From NCBI GenBank assembly GCA_963675055.2, contig CAXXJE010000002.1:1-64000 (forward strand): a stretch of 64,000 bases of DNA, in the 5' to 3' direction. Below, one piece after another: positions 45,561 through 54,515 of this stretch. This DNA is from PGYT01 sp963675055 (GTDB lineage Bacteria > Bacteroidota > Ignavibacteria > Ignavibacteriales > Melioribacteraceae). The translations under genes and the position numbers were made by a program. Numbering within the stretch: the stretch's first letter is position 1; the number at the start of each line of letters is the position of its first letter. The notes beneath the pieces are model-generated. The model saw only the letters and a program-made list of their open reading frames with translations. It had not been told where the DNA came from and ran no database searches.

Positions 45561-47654
45561 GTGATTAAGAAACTACTTATATTATTAGCGTTATACATTC
45601 CCCTATTTGCGGGGACGGTTCAAACAGATCATGCGCAGGTTGAGCTGATATCGGAAACGGGAAATATCGTTCCGGGTCAGGCTTTTACAGTTGCGCTGCA
45701 CATTACACACAACGACGAATGGCACACCTACTGGCGTAATGCCGGCGACGCGGGAATACCGACCAGGTTCAAATGGAAACTCCCTGACGGATTCACAGCC
45801 GGCCCAATAGAATGGCCGTATCCGCACAGGATAATGATAGCCGATGTGGCAAATTACGGGTACGAAGGGGATTTATACCTGCTGACTGAAATCACTCCCC
45901 CGTCGGATCTTAAACCGGGTCAACGCGTAACAATTGGTTTAGATGCCACCTGGCTCATCTGCCGTGTTGAATGCGTACCCGAAGGAGCCGAACTGGAGCT
46001 TACACTTCCTGTCGGCACGGAAACCGAGCTGAACGATGAAACAGCCGAAGCGTTCACAGCAACCCGGGAAAAGTTACCACTGGTTAACAGCGGCTGGGAA
46101 GTGGCTTTCACAGGACGAACGGATACCTCGCTGACTTCGGCAATTACCAAACCGGACTGGCTGGACACGTTCCCCGGATCCGTACAGTTCTTTCCGTACG
46201 ATGAAGGATTCATTAAGAACTCGGCCAAACAGACTTTCACACCTACTGACAATGGCTACAACGCAGAACTGATTCTTGACGATTTCATCGTGGATGAGCC
46301 CGATACACTGCACGGCATACTCGTCTCAGAAACCGGCTGGCGGGGAGAAGGTTCGGAAAAGGCTATCGAGATCTCTGTTCCATTATCGGTGGAAGAACAA
46401 GCCTCTCCGGCTCCTGGCGAAAGCAACTCGTTACTACTCGCATTAATATTCGCGTTCGCGGGAGGGATAATGCTCAACCTGATGCCGTGCGTACTGCCGG
46501 TACTATCGATTAAAATACTCGGCTTCGCGCAGCAGGCGGGTAACGACAAGAAGCACATTCTGAGTCACGGAATATTTTTCACTGTCGGCGTAGTCGCGTC
46601 ATTTCTCGTACTCGCGTCGTTATTGCTAATACTCCGCGAAGGTGGCGAACAGCTCGGCTGGGGCTTCCAGTTACAATCGCCGTTATTCCTTATAATCCTG
46701 TCAGTACTCTTAACGCTCTTCAGTATGAGTTTGTTCGGTGTATTCGAGATCGGCACATCCGCGGCGGGATTAGGAGGCAGGATAGAAAACCGGGGCGGCA
46801 GCTTCGGCGCGTTATTAAGCGGAGTAGCGGCAACTGTACTCGCAACACCCTGTACCGCCCCGTTCATGGGTTCGGCACTCGGCTTCGCGATAACACAGCC
46901 TGCGTATGTAACGCTTACCGTCTTTACCTCACTCGGACTCGGTATGGCATTCCCCTATCTCATATTATCGATATTCCCGCAATGGCTTAAGTACATTCCC
47001 AAACCGGGCACATGGATGGAGACTCTAAAACAGTTTATGGGATTCCTGCTGCTCGCTACAATTCTCTGGCTTGCGTGGGTACTAAGCATACAGGGCGGGG
47101 GACTTGCGGTTATCGGGTTAATGGCAGCTCTGCTTATCACCGGACTGGCATCATGGATTTACGGCAAATGGGGCAGCCTTGTGAACAGTAAGTCAAAAAG
47201 AGTTATATCGTTCGCTGTAGCGCTGGTGCTTGTTGTTGGGAGTGTACTCGTAGCGGAATCGCTCGTTCAGCCGGTTAGTAACTCAAGCAGCATCAGTAAT
47301 TCGGATAATGGAATTCAGTGGGAGGAGTTTTCAAAAGCTAAACTTGAGGAATCACTTAAAACAGGCGATCCTGTTTTCGTAGACTTTACAGCCGCGTGGT
47401 GTTTAAGCTGCCAGGTAAATGAGAAAGTTGCGCTGAACAACGAAGAAGTTGTGAACAAAATGAACGAATTAAACGCTATTACATTGAAAGCGGACTGGAC
47501 ATCGCGCGACCCGGAAATTACCGAGGCACTAGCGAAATTCGGCAGGAACAGCGTGCCCCTTTATGTTTTATACGACGGACGAAGCAGCAGTCCGAAGCTT
47601 CTGCCGGAAATATTAACACCCGGAATTGTACTTGAGGAACTTGATAAACTATAA
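45561..47654 (+). CDS. DsbD/ScsB-family membrane thiol reductase
   Basis: The 697-aa protein starts at GTG 45561 (GGAAAGG just upstream), with a signal peptide ending LFAG. A periplasmic DsbD-like N domain follows (about 20-275, including WHTYWRNAGDAG and CRVECVPEG). Eight membrane helices (about 285-585) carry the membrane cysteines in LMPCVLPV (about 311) and ATPCTAPF (about 431). The C-terminal thioredoxin domain has AAWCLSCQ (Cys614, Cys617). It would move electrons from cytosolic thioredoxin to periplasmic partners such as the redoxin encoded next and the TlpA-like protein upstream. No frameshift is seen. Confidence 0.92.
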   Translation: MIKKLLILLALYIPLFAGTVQTDHAQVELISETGNIVPGQAFTVALHITHNDEWHTYWRNAGDAGIPTRFKWKLPDGFTAGPIEWPYPHRIMIADVANYGYEGDLYLLTEITPPSDLKPGQRVTIGLDATWLICRVECVPEGAELELTLPVGTETELNDETAEAFTATREKLPLVNSGWEVAFTGRTDTSLTSAITKPDWLDTFPGSVQFFPYDEGFIKNSAKQTFTPTDNGYNAELILDDFIVDEPDTLHGILVSETGWRGEGSEKAIEISVPLSVEEQASPAPGESNSLLLALIFAFAGGIMLNLMPCVLPVLSIKILGFAQQAGNDKKHILSHGIFFTVGVVASFLVLASLLLILREGGEQLGWGFQLQSPLFLIILSVLLTLFSMSLFGVFEIGTSAAGLGGRIENRGGSFGALLSGVAATVLATPCTAPFMGSALGFAITQPAYVTLTVFTSLGLGMAFPYLILSIFPQWLKYIPKPGTWMETLKQFMGFLLLATILWLAWVLSIQGGGLAVIGLMAALLITGLASWIYGKWGSLVNSKSKRVISFAVALVLVVGSVLVAESLVQPVSNSSSISNSDNGIQWEEFSKAKLEESLKTGDPVFVDFTAAWCLSCQVNEKVALNNEEVVNKMNELNAITLKADWTSRDPEITEALAKFGRNSVPLYVLYDGRSSSPKLLPEILTPGIVLEELDKL

Positions 47655-47685
47655 TTATTCACTAACTAATTTAACGGAGACAGAT

Positions 47686-48294
47686 ATGAAAAAAATATTC
47701 TCAACAATGCTGATGTTCCTTTTCGCCGCTTCTTTATTCGCGGCTGATAAGGCTAAAATAGATGAACCGGCTCCCGACTTTACATTAAAAGACAGCAACG
47801 GCAAGGAACACTCGCTTTCCGATTTTCAAGGCAAGTACGTTGTGCTGGAATGGATAAACTTCGGATGCCCGTTCGTGAAGAAACACTATAACAGCAACAA
47901 TATGCAGAGTCTGCAGAAGAAGTATACAGACCAGGATGTAGTCTGGCTTTCGATCTGTTCATCCGCTGAAGGCAAGCAGGGATATTTCGAAAGTGACGAA
48001 CTTAACGGGAAGTTGAAAGAGAAAGGCGCTGCAATGACTGCTTATCTTATTGATGAATCGGGAGAAGTCGGACATATGTACAACGCTAAAACAACTCCGC
48101 ACATGTACATTGTGAATCCCGAAGGTATTCTTGTTTATGCAGGCGGTATAGACGACAAACCTTCAACCGATACCGACGATATTGAAGGTGCTGTGAATTA
48201 CGTAAGCACTGCTCTCGATGCTTTACTGGCGGGTGAAACAGTAGAACACAAAGTAACCAAGCCTTATGGATGTTCGGTTAAGTACAAGAAATAG
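47686..48294 (+). CDS. Exported redoxin (peroxiredoxin/AhpC-TSA-like)
   Basis: ATG at 47686 is chosen because GGAG lies 8 bases upstream and a signal peptide follows (ending SLFAA). The 202-aa protein has the redoxin core PAPDFTLKDSNGKEHSLSDF and NFGCPFVKKHY, with a single active-site Cys in place of the thioredoxin CxxC. TTPHMYIVNPEG supplies the cis-Pro region. Cys near the end (YGCSVKY) might be a resolving residue. It is 31 bases after the DsbD gene and probably receives electrons from it. Confidence 0.86.
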   Translation: MKKIFSTMLMFLFAASLFAADKAKIDEPAPDFTLKDSNGKEHSLSDFQGKYVVLEWINFGCPFVKKHYNSNNMQSLQKKYTDQDVVWLSICSSAEGKQGYFESDELNGKLKEKGAAMTAYLIDESGEVGHMYNAKTTPHMYIVNPEGILVYAGGIDDKPSTDTDDIEGAVNYVSTALDALLAGETVEHKVTKPYGCSVKYKK

Positions 48295-48303
48295 TACTAA
48301 CAT

Positions 48304-48334
48304 CGGAGCCGGTTTATCCCGGCTCCGTTCTATT
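48304..48334 (+). terminator. Intrinsic terminator after the redoxin gene
   Basis: CGGAGCCGG (48304-48312) pairs perfectly with CCGGCTCCG (48319-48327), then TTCTATTA. The T-run is weak, but the stem is very stable, and it stands between convergent genes. Confidence 0.72.
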
Positions 48335-50663
48335 AGTTCGAATGGAAACTACTATCACTAGTGACGAAATTTTTACTTGAATCTTCAGCACCCAGCTTAA
48401 ATGCCCTGAATGACTTTTCAAGTTCATCAGTAAGACTTTTCAACTCCCGGGCGTAGTTTTTAACGTTAACAATTTTATCAACTGTATTTATACCGACACT
48501 ATTGATTTCTGTGATACTGCTATTTATCTGTTCCACGGCAATCGACTCTTCCTCGTTGGCCTCGGCAACCCTGTTGGATATTTTAAGCGTTTTTTTCATA
48601 CCCTCGATAATCTTTTCAAGCGTCTCTCCCGAATTCTCGGCGGAATTAATTCCAAGTTTTACCAGATTGACACCTTTTTCAATTCCACCGGCAGTCTGTT
48701 GTGAAACCTCCTGAATTTTTAAAACCATTTCGGCAATTTCTTTAGTTGCTTTGGTAGTTTTATCTGCAAGCTTCCCGACTTCATCGGCTACCACTGCAAA
48801 TCCTCTTCCCGCATCGCCGGCTCTTGCAGCTTCGATAGCAGCATTCAGCGCGAGAAGATTAGTCTGCTCGGCTATATCATCAATCACGGTAATGATATCG
48901 CCTATCTCACTACTTCGCGTACCGAGTTCATTAACAGTTTCCGAAGAATTTGTAATTACCTCACTGATTTCCTTCATAGATTCAACAGTACTCTTAACTA
49001 CTTTGCCTCCTTCACCTGCCAGTTCGAGTGAAGATTCCGCGAGTTTAGCTGCTTCAGTAGAGTTCGATGAAGTCTGGTTCAATACCTCATTAAGTTCCTG
49101 AACCGCGGTGGAAGCTTCGTTTGTTTTATGACTCTGGTCGTTTATACCGTCGGCTATTTCGTCCGTCCTTGTACAGATATCAGTACTGCTGTTCGTTGTT
49201 AGTTGGATTAGATTACCGACCTCCAGCATCATATTCCTAATCCTCGCAATCGATTTATTAAGTTCGACGAACAGCAATGCGGATTCTCCCCGTCCGTTTT
49301 CTTTGAATTCAATTGTCAGATCGCCTTCCGCAAACCGTTTAACGGCCGGCAGATTCACGGCGATATCGGCATCGTTTTTCTCGAGATATACGTGACAGTT
49401 TTCAACCTTGTTCAATCCGTTAAACACAGCTACAGCCATTTTTTCGCAGCAATCGTATCCGCAGGCTGCACAGTTCCTGAAATCCTCCCGGCAAGTTTTC
49501 ATCATTCCCGAATAAATTTCATCCAGGTCTTTCTTAGACGGCGTCTTTATTCTGCTTTCAATATTCGAAGAAAGATTTTTATACTTCCTGTTATAGAGAT
49601 TCGGCTTCCAGTACTTATCGACCGCTTTCTTGATTTTTCGTTTCGAAGGTTTTCTGTTAAAATTACCTTTATACTTTTCCTGCATTTCACGGCTTCTCTG
49701 TTCAACCGCATATTCCATTTCATCAACAGTTTTATTTCCTGAAGTACCGGTTCCGCCGTTACATCCCGCTTCACAATTCAGGCAGTCAATCAGTAATGGC
49801 GCTTTTCCTTTAATAATATTCTTCTCAAGATCATCGAGGTAGTGATATATTAATTCCGGTCCCTCTATCTTTCTTGTTATCCGCTGAATATCTTTGACCT
49901 CCCTTTCTGCTGTTCGCATCAACCCGCCGGGCGTTGAAAACAGTACCGCACGCTCTGCAGGAGGATTGTCATAATCGACTTTCGGATAAGAGGAAAGCCG
50001 TATATTCTTTTCGGAAAGGTATTCTTTAATTTTCGTCATGGTAACATTGTAATCCCCTATTCCTACTTCCTCGAATTCTCTTTTCTTGGCAATGCAGGGG
50101 GAAATAATTACGAATTTGGAATTCGAGTATTCCGGATAAAATTCGTTCACCATTTTCATAGTATGCATCATCGGGCTGTCCGCCGGTGCAAGATATTTAA
50201 GCAGCTCGGGCTTGTACATTTCGATGTAAGTAACAATGGCCGGACAGGGCTGTGCAATAACTGCTTTGGGCTTATTCGAGGTAATATGCTCGAGGTAAGA
50301 CTTCACAGTAAGTTCAGCTCCGAAACTTACATCGAACACGGCTTTAACACCAATGGACTTCAGCCAGCCGTTAAGATTTAGGTAACTGTCTTCAAACTGA
50401 GCGGCCACTGCAGGCGCAATAACAGCCACAATATTGCGTGAAGTATAAACATCTTTGATAAAAAGATCGAAATCGTCGTGTAGTACCCGCGCTTTATGAG
50501 TACAGGCTTTCACACACTCACCACATCCTATACACAGATCGGAATTCAACGAAACATGGTCTCCGCTTCCGTCATTACAGAATTTTACGGGACAAACAGC
50601 TATGCACTGATGGCAATTGACACATTTTTCAGCATCAATCGAAATAACCTCGGAAAGTTGCAT
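48333..50663 (-). CDS. Soluble chemoreceptor fused to a [FeFe]-hydrogenase-like sensor
   Basis: The 776-aa protein has no membrane helix. Residues 14-24 and 44-54 are two CxxCxxCxxxC ferredoxin motifs. Residues about 75-320 match the [FeFe]-hydrogenase large-subunit C-terminal domain, with the three cluster-binding loops altered: QPCPAIV (L1, near 139), SPCIAKKREFEE (L2, near 186) and CLNCEAGCNGGTG (L3, near 295). A further cysteine domain follows (about 390-410, FRNCAACGYDCC). Then come a HAMP-like stretch (about 430-490) and an MCP signalling domain with its hairpin tip DIAEQTNLLALNAAIEAARAGDAGRGFAVVADEV. Sensory [FeFe] hydrogenases of the HydS type signal through PAS or phosphatase domains; here the output is chemotaxis. 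It could sense H2 or redox state and pass it to CheA/CheW, which are not encoded in this window. Confidence 0.88.
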   Translation of the reverse strand: MQLSEVISIDAEKCVNCHQCIAVCPVKFCNDGSGDHVSLNSDLCIGCGECVKACTHKARVLHDDFDLFIKDVYTSRNIVAVIAPAVAAQFEDSYLNLNGWLKSIGVKAVFDVSFGAELTVKSYLEHITSNKPKAVIAQPCPAIVTYIEMYKPELLKYLAPADSPMMHTMKMVNEFYPEYSNSKFVIISPCIAKKREFEEVGIGDYNVTMTKIKEYLSEKNIRLSSYPKVDYDNPPAERAVLFSTPGGLMRTAEREVKDIQRITRKIEGPELIYHYLDDLEKNIIKGKAPLLIDCLNCEAGCNGGTGTSGNKTVDEMEYAVEQRSREMQEKYKGNFNRKPSKRKIKKAVDKYWKPNLYNRKYKNLSSNIESRIKTPSKKDLDEIYSGMMKTCREDFRNCAACGYDCCEKMAVAVFNGLNKVENCHVYLEKNDADIAVNLPAVKRFAEGDLTIEFKENGRGESALLFVELNKSIARIRNMMLEVGNLIQLTTNSSTDICTRTDEIADGINDQSHKTNEASTAVQELNEVLNQTSSNSTEAAKLAESSLELAGEGGKVVKSTVESMKEISEVITNSSETVNELGTRSSEIGDIITVIDDIAEQTNLLALNAAIEAARAGDAGRGFAVVADEVGKLADKTTKATKEIAEMVLKIQEVSQQTAGGIEKGVNLVKLGINSAENSGETLEKIIEGMKKTLKISNRVAEANEEESIAVEQINSSITEINSVGINTVDKIVNVKNYARELKSLTDELEKSFRAFKLGAEDSSKNFVTSDSSFHSN

Positions 50664-50818
50664 TTCATATTCTCAATTTATTAGAATTTATCAGAACCGC
50701 TATACGTAAGAATGACCGTCAATACGATCAGTGCATCGCTCCCCACTAGGATGGAAATTATAATACCATATAATCGAATGAAGTAAATAAAAGTTTAATA
50801 ATTAATTCGAAATCGTTC

Positions 50819-50852
50819 AAAAAAAAAGGACTTTGAAGCAACTCCAAAGCCC
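50819..50852 (-). terminator. Intrinsic terminator of the 342-aa lipoprotein gene
   Basis: On the minus strand GGGCTTTG and CAAAGTCC form an 8-bp stem (one G-U pair) followed by nine T. It lies about 25 bases beyond the stop. Confidence 0.8.
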
Positions 50853-50877
50853 TTTCAAACTAAAAACCAATGAAAAT

Positions 50878-51906
50878 TTAACCGGTGATTCCGCCGAGAA
50901 CAGCAATTAAAGTAAAAGTATTAGGCATAAGTTCAGTAAAACTTACCTCGTCACCGCCAGCGTATTGAATTCGAATGTCGTCTTCAACCACTACTATATC
51001 GCCTACATCATCGCCTTTATAATATACATCGCCAATTTTACCCGAATCACCGTCTGGTTCGGTAATTACCATTTCGATATTTTCACCGACTGCGATGGTA
51101 ATCTTTTCCACATTAGCCGTTGGATCCTCGCTGCTTGCAGATAACAAATCATTGCCCTCCGCAGTAACAGTTAGTCCTGTTAAACCGGCAGCGCTTATTG
51201 TGGCTGTAACAGCTGAGTCAGTAACAGTTATCGAATACGCTGCTGAAATTCCCGACTCACTAACAATATTTCCCGAGATTGAAGCTCCCGTAATTGTAGA
51301 TTCCGTAAAAAGAGTGACAAAATTGGTGCCGGTAATTGTAAGGTCCATTGTGAATACTGTTATTAAGTCCACAGTTAATTTTAAATCGAATCCGGCAGTT
51401 GTATTGGCGAGAACAATATTGTCTATCGTAATAACAGCCTGCTGTGATGAAGCGTCGGTACCGATAATAGGAAAGATGAATAAAACCGCATCATCCGGTG
51501 TGTCGGTATACGTCCAGGATTCGTCATCAGGATTATAAGTGTGCGTACCTTTTAACATTTCTAGTACTGAGAATATCGCAACAATCCCGGTATCAAGTTT
51601 AATTTCATTGAACTTATCAATTCCGTAATATTTTTTGAGGCTGTAATTTTCAACAACCTGCGGCACCATTGGAATAGTGATGCCACCTAAAAGTTCTGTT
51701 GATATTGCCTGGAACTGCAGCATCGCACTAAGCATCGGTCCGCCGGCCGCTTCACCGATCATTTCATCCATTGCCTGCATCTGTAGTTCAATCTCTGCCT
51801 GAGCCGCGGCTGTATCAGGTTCCGTACTGCTGTCTTCATCGCACGCAACCGTAAAAACCAACAATGAAAGAATAACTAATAAAACCGGGTATTTTCTTAA
51901 ATTCAT
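50878..51906 (-). CDS. Lipoprotein of unknown function, beta-rich
   Basis: The 342-aa product has a lipoprotein signal with lipobox FTVAC (Cys about 22), followed by an acidic linker DEDSSTEPDTAA. The rest alternates hydrophobic and Thr/Ser/Val-rich strands, for example TITGTNFVTLFTESTITGAS and VTATISAAGLTGLTVTAEG, which suggests stacked beta structure. No catalytic motif is seen. GAGGAC lies upstream of the ATG. It has its own terminator and is divergent from the GntR/PP2C operon; nothing shows a link. Confidence 0.72.
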   Translation of the reverse strand: MNLRKYPVLLVILSLLVFTVACDEDSSTEPDTAAAQAEIELQMQAMDEMIGEAAGGPMLSAMLQFQAISTELLGGITIPMVPQVVENYSLKKYYGIDKFNEIKLDTGIVAIFSVLEMLKGTHTYNPDDESWTYTDTPDDAVLFIFPIIGTDASSQQAVITIDNIVLANTTAGFDLKLTVDLITVFTMDLTITGTNFVTLFTESTITGASISGNIVSESGISAAYSITVTDSAVTATISAAGLTGLTVTAEGNDLLSASSEDPTANVEKITIAVGENIEMVITEPDGDSGKIGDVYYKGDDVGDIVVVEDDIRIQYAGGDEVSFTELMPNTFTLIAVLGGITG

Positions 51907-52040
51907 TTTGTCCTCGTTCTTTTGTATTCGTAATGTATAAATATAATAATCAAATATATAAATCCCGATAAAATATCAGCAATTAAATCTATTTTAATTT
52001 TATATATCACAAAAAAAAGAATATTCTTGCAGAACGGAAC

Positions 52041-52080
52041 TCAACTGTATATATTGCGTCTATACAGTTAGAACAGTTGA
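52041..52080 (+). promoter_or_regulatory. Nested inverted-repeat operator before the GntR/PP2C operon
   Basis: ACTGTATA (52044-52051) and TATACAGT (52061-52068) are perfect reverse complements around nine bases. A wider pair, TCAACTGT (52041-52048) and ACAGTTGA (52073-52080), uses the same half-site in the same left arm. GntR/YtrA-type regulators bind such inverted repeats, and the two GntR-type genes are directly downstream, so autoregulation is likely. The right-hand arm ends 11 bases before the ATG at 52091. Confidence 0.75.
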
Positions 52081-52090
52081 GAAAATCAGA

Positions 52091-53218
52091 ATGCTGCTTA
52101 ATTTAACAGAATATTCTATAAAAACAATACAAGATCAGGTTTATGATCAGATACTTGGTAAGATAATCCATGCCGAGCTGAATCCCGGGGATGAACTGGA
52201 ACCTGTCGGACTGCTGGCAAAAGAGCATCATATCAACAAAAGAACGATACAGAGAGTCTACGAGCAGCTCGAAGAAAAAGATATAATCGAGTACAAAAAC
52301 GAGGTCGGATATTATATAAAGAGTTTTGATAAGGAAGATATTGAAAAATTCCGAAGTGAACTTGAACAGCGTGAGATTTCAAAATACAACTCGGAAATGC
52401 TGAATAATATTTATAAAGAAGCTGCAGCAAAACACAAAATTGAAGAAGAACTTAAGGTTGCGCGACAAATTCAATCGGATCTGCTGCCGAAACAATCCAT
52501 TATTGATGATTATGTTGAAATTACAGGATATACTAAACCTTCGCAGGTAGTGTGCGGTGATTTTTATGATTATTTCCGAATTGATGAGAACAGGTACGGA
52601 CTGGTAATCGCAGATGCATCAGGCAAAGGTATGCCGGCCGCCATATTGATCTCACAGATTCAGGCAATACTGAAAAGCGAGATCGGTAACGGTTCGAATA
52701 TTCCGGCAATTATGAACAAGCTGAACAATCATCTCGTTAAGAACAGTTCGGCAAGGAATTTTACAAGTCTGTTTTACGGCATACTCGACTGTTCTTCCGG
52801 ACAGTTCGAATACGCAAACGCGGGACACAACTTCCCGATCCTAATTAATGAATCAAAACCTTTTGAGTTGTTGAAGACTACCGGACCTGCACTGGGTCTC
52901 GTGAATGAATTCGAATATGGAACACAAACGATCAACATCACAAATGGCGCGCGGATTTTATTTTATACCGACGGTATTACCGAAACAATGAATGAAATCG
53001 GCGGACAGTTCGGCGAAGGAAGACTGATAGAATTAATGGTCCGGAACAGTTCAATTAGCATTACGAGGCTCCTAAAAGAAATCGAGACGAAGGTTGGAGA
53101 GTTTCAATCGGACAATTTTATAAATGATGATAAAACGCTAATGGCGGTAAAAATCACAAAGTTAAATAAGAACAATTATCACTCATCTGCGAATGATGAA
53201 ATAAGGAACAACAGATGA
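52091..53218 (+). CDS. GntR-type DNA-binding domain fused to a PP2C/SpoIIE-family phosphatase
   Basis: The 375-aa protein joins two families not usually found together. Residues 1-78 are a GntR-type winged helix: QVYDQILGKIIHAELNPGDEL, LAKEHHINKRTIQRVYEQLEEKDII. Residues 78-135 are a coiled coil ending ELKVARQIQSDLLPK, the typical lead into RsbU/SpoIIE-type phosphatases. Residues 140-372 are the PP2C domain, with metal-binding motifs intact: CGDFYDYF (about 154), ADASGKGMPAA (about 175), YANAGHNFPIL, LFYTDGITETMN and NDDKTLMAVKI. Such phosphatases normally act on anti-sigma-factor antagonists; no STAS gene is near. It may be a DNA-bound phosphatase or a regulator switched by its enzyme domain. 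It overlaps the next gene by 4 bases. Confidence 0.88.
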   Translation: MLLNLTEYSIKTIQDQVYDQILGKIIHAELNPGDELEPVGLLAKEHHINKRTIQRVYEQLEEKDIIEYKNEVGYYIKSFDKEDIEKFRSELEQREISKYNSEMLNNIYKEAAAKHKIEEELKVARQIQSDLLPKQSIIDDYVEITGYTKPSQVVCGDFYDYFRIDENRYGLVIADASGKGMPAAILISQIQAILKSEIGNGSNIPAIMNKLNNHLVKNSSARNFTSLFYGILDCSSGQFEYANAGHNFPILINESKPFELLKTTGPALGLVNEFEYGTQTINITNGARILFYTDGITETMNEIGGQFGEGRLIELMVRNSSISITRLLKEIETKVGEFQSDNFINDDKTLMAVKITKLNKNNYHSSANDEIRNNR

Positions 53219-53595
53219 TATTGAATTTATCGGATTTATCCGACGAGCCTCTGCAGGGTCAGATTGCCAGACAGATACGAGCTAAGATAATTAGCGGAGA
53301 GTTGGAAACAGGTTTTATGCTGCCATCGATAAGAGCGCTTGCGAGGGAGGAGAAAGTGAGTGTAATAACGGTACAACGAGGATACGAACTTCTGGAGAAG
53401 GACGGATTGATTATTTCAAGAAGGGGCAAGGGATATTTTGTAAATGAACTGCAGACTAAAGAGAAAAAGGAACTTGCAGCGGAAAGACTTAAAGAGAATC
53501 TGGAACCGGTAATAAAACATGCTCTTGCAGAGGGTATGTCGCCGGAGGATATTAAGAAGATAGTCAGCAAACTGACTGATTCATTTAACAGGTAA
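53215..53595 (+). CDS. YtrA-type GntR transcriptional regulator
   Basis: The 126-aa protein is a short GntR regulator: LQGQIARQIRAKIISGELETGFMLPSIRALAREEKVSVITVQRGYELLEKDGLIISRRGKGYFV, then a roughly 50-residue helical tail for dimerisation. The YtrA subfamily controls adjacent ABC transporter operons and often its own. Its wing-helix region resembles the N-terminal domain of the fusion protein just upstream, so the two may bind the same site or form mixed dimers. ATG overlaps the upstream stop (ATGA). It is 37 bases before the ABC ATPase. Confidence 0.9.
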   Translation: MILNLSDLSDEPLQGQIARQIRAKIISGELETGFMLPSIRALAREEKVSVITVQRGYELLEKDGLIISRRGKGYFVNELQTKEKKELAAERLKENLEPVIKHALAEGMSPEDIKKIVSKLTDSFNR

Positions 53596-53632
53596 TCGGA
53601 AAAATTATTAAATAAACAAGTAAGGTGAGTAA

Positions 53633-54511
53633 ATGGAAAAGGCCTTTGAAATATCTGAAATGGTAAAAGAGTTCCCCGAGTTTAAGCTGGGACCAATAAA
53701 CCTCGATCTTGAACCGGGAACGGTGCTTGGCTATATCGGTCCGAACGGATCGGGTAAAACAACTACTATGCACTGCATGGTTGGACTTGTAAAAAAGGAT
53801 TCGGGAAGCATAAAAATATTCGGACGGGATAACGATCCGAATGAAGTCGACTGGAAATTCGATATCGGATATGTCGGCGACAAGCACGTATTCTATGAAA
53901 ACTGGAACGGCGAGAAGAATCTTAAATTCCTCATGCAGTTTTATCCAAACTGGAATGACAGTTACGTAGCTAAACTCGTTGAACGTTTCAAGCTTCCTTT
54001 AAATAAGAAAGCGAAAGATATGTCGAGCGGAAACCGGGTAAAGCTGTCACTCGTCGGCGCCCTGGCGCATTCTCCAAAACTGCTTATTCTTGACGAACCT
54101 ACCGCGGGTCTAGATCCTGTTGTTAGAACAGAATTACTTGATGTACTGTTCGAAGTAGTTGAAACAGGAGAGAGAGCGATATTTTACTCCACGCATATCC
54201 TTTCGGATATCAGCAGGATTGCCGATGAACTCGCCTTCCTGGATAACGGCATCATTAAACACAAAATAGCCAAGGACGATCTGACGGATAACTGGCGAAG
54301 GATATCATTTAAAATTCGCGGTGATCAGAAGGAATTCGTGAACACGGTTAAGACTGAGAATCAGGGCGAGAACTATAAAGTAATCAGCAGCAACTTCAAC
54401 AAGACTATCGAGCAGCTTCGCAATTTGGGCGCACAGAACATTATGGATACGAGAATGAGTATTGATGAAATAGCTGTTGAAATATTGAAAAACAATAATA
54501 CAGAGTTATAA
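53633..54511 (+). CDS. ABC transporter ATP-binding protein
   Basis: The 292-aa protein has Walker A GPNGSGKT, the ABC signature MSSGNRVKLSLV (a variant of LSGGQ, with SSGNR), Walker B KLLILDEPTAGLDP and the switch His in YSTHILSD. It resembles YtrB/CcmA-type ATPases used in ABC-2 exporters. It is the only ATPase in this operon for five membrane proteins that follow. GGTGAG precedes the ATG. Confidence 0.94.
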   Translation: MEKAFEISEMVKEFPEFKLGPINLDLEPGTVLGYIGPNGSGKTTTMHCMVGLVKKDSGSIKIFGRDNDPNEVDWKFDIGYVGDKHVFYENWNGEKNLKFLMQFYPNWNDSYVAKLVERFKLPLNKKAKDMSSGNRVKLSLVGALAHSPKLLILDEPTAGLDPVVRTELLDVLFEVVETGERAIFYSTHILSDISRIADELAFLDNGIIKHKIAKDDLTDNWRRISFKIRGDQKEFVNTVKTENQGENYKVISSNFNKTIEQLRNLGAQNIMDTRMSIDEIAVEILKNNNTEL

Positions 54512-54515
54512 ACGA

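Noticed and set aside
45374..45598. A 74-aa minus-strand frame over the palindromic repeats
   Set aside because: Its coding part is made of the repeat units and of the antisense of the DsbD gene start; no ribosome-binding site or domain.
48333..50663. A catalytic [FeFe] hydrogenase
   Set aside because: The L1 loop lacks the TSCCP motif, and the chain continues into a chemoreceptor domain, so a sensory role is more likely.
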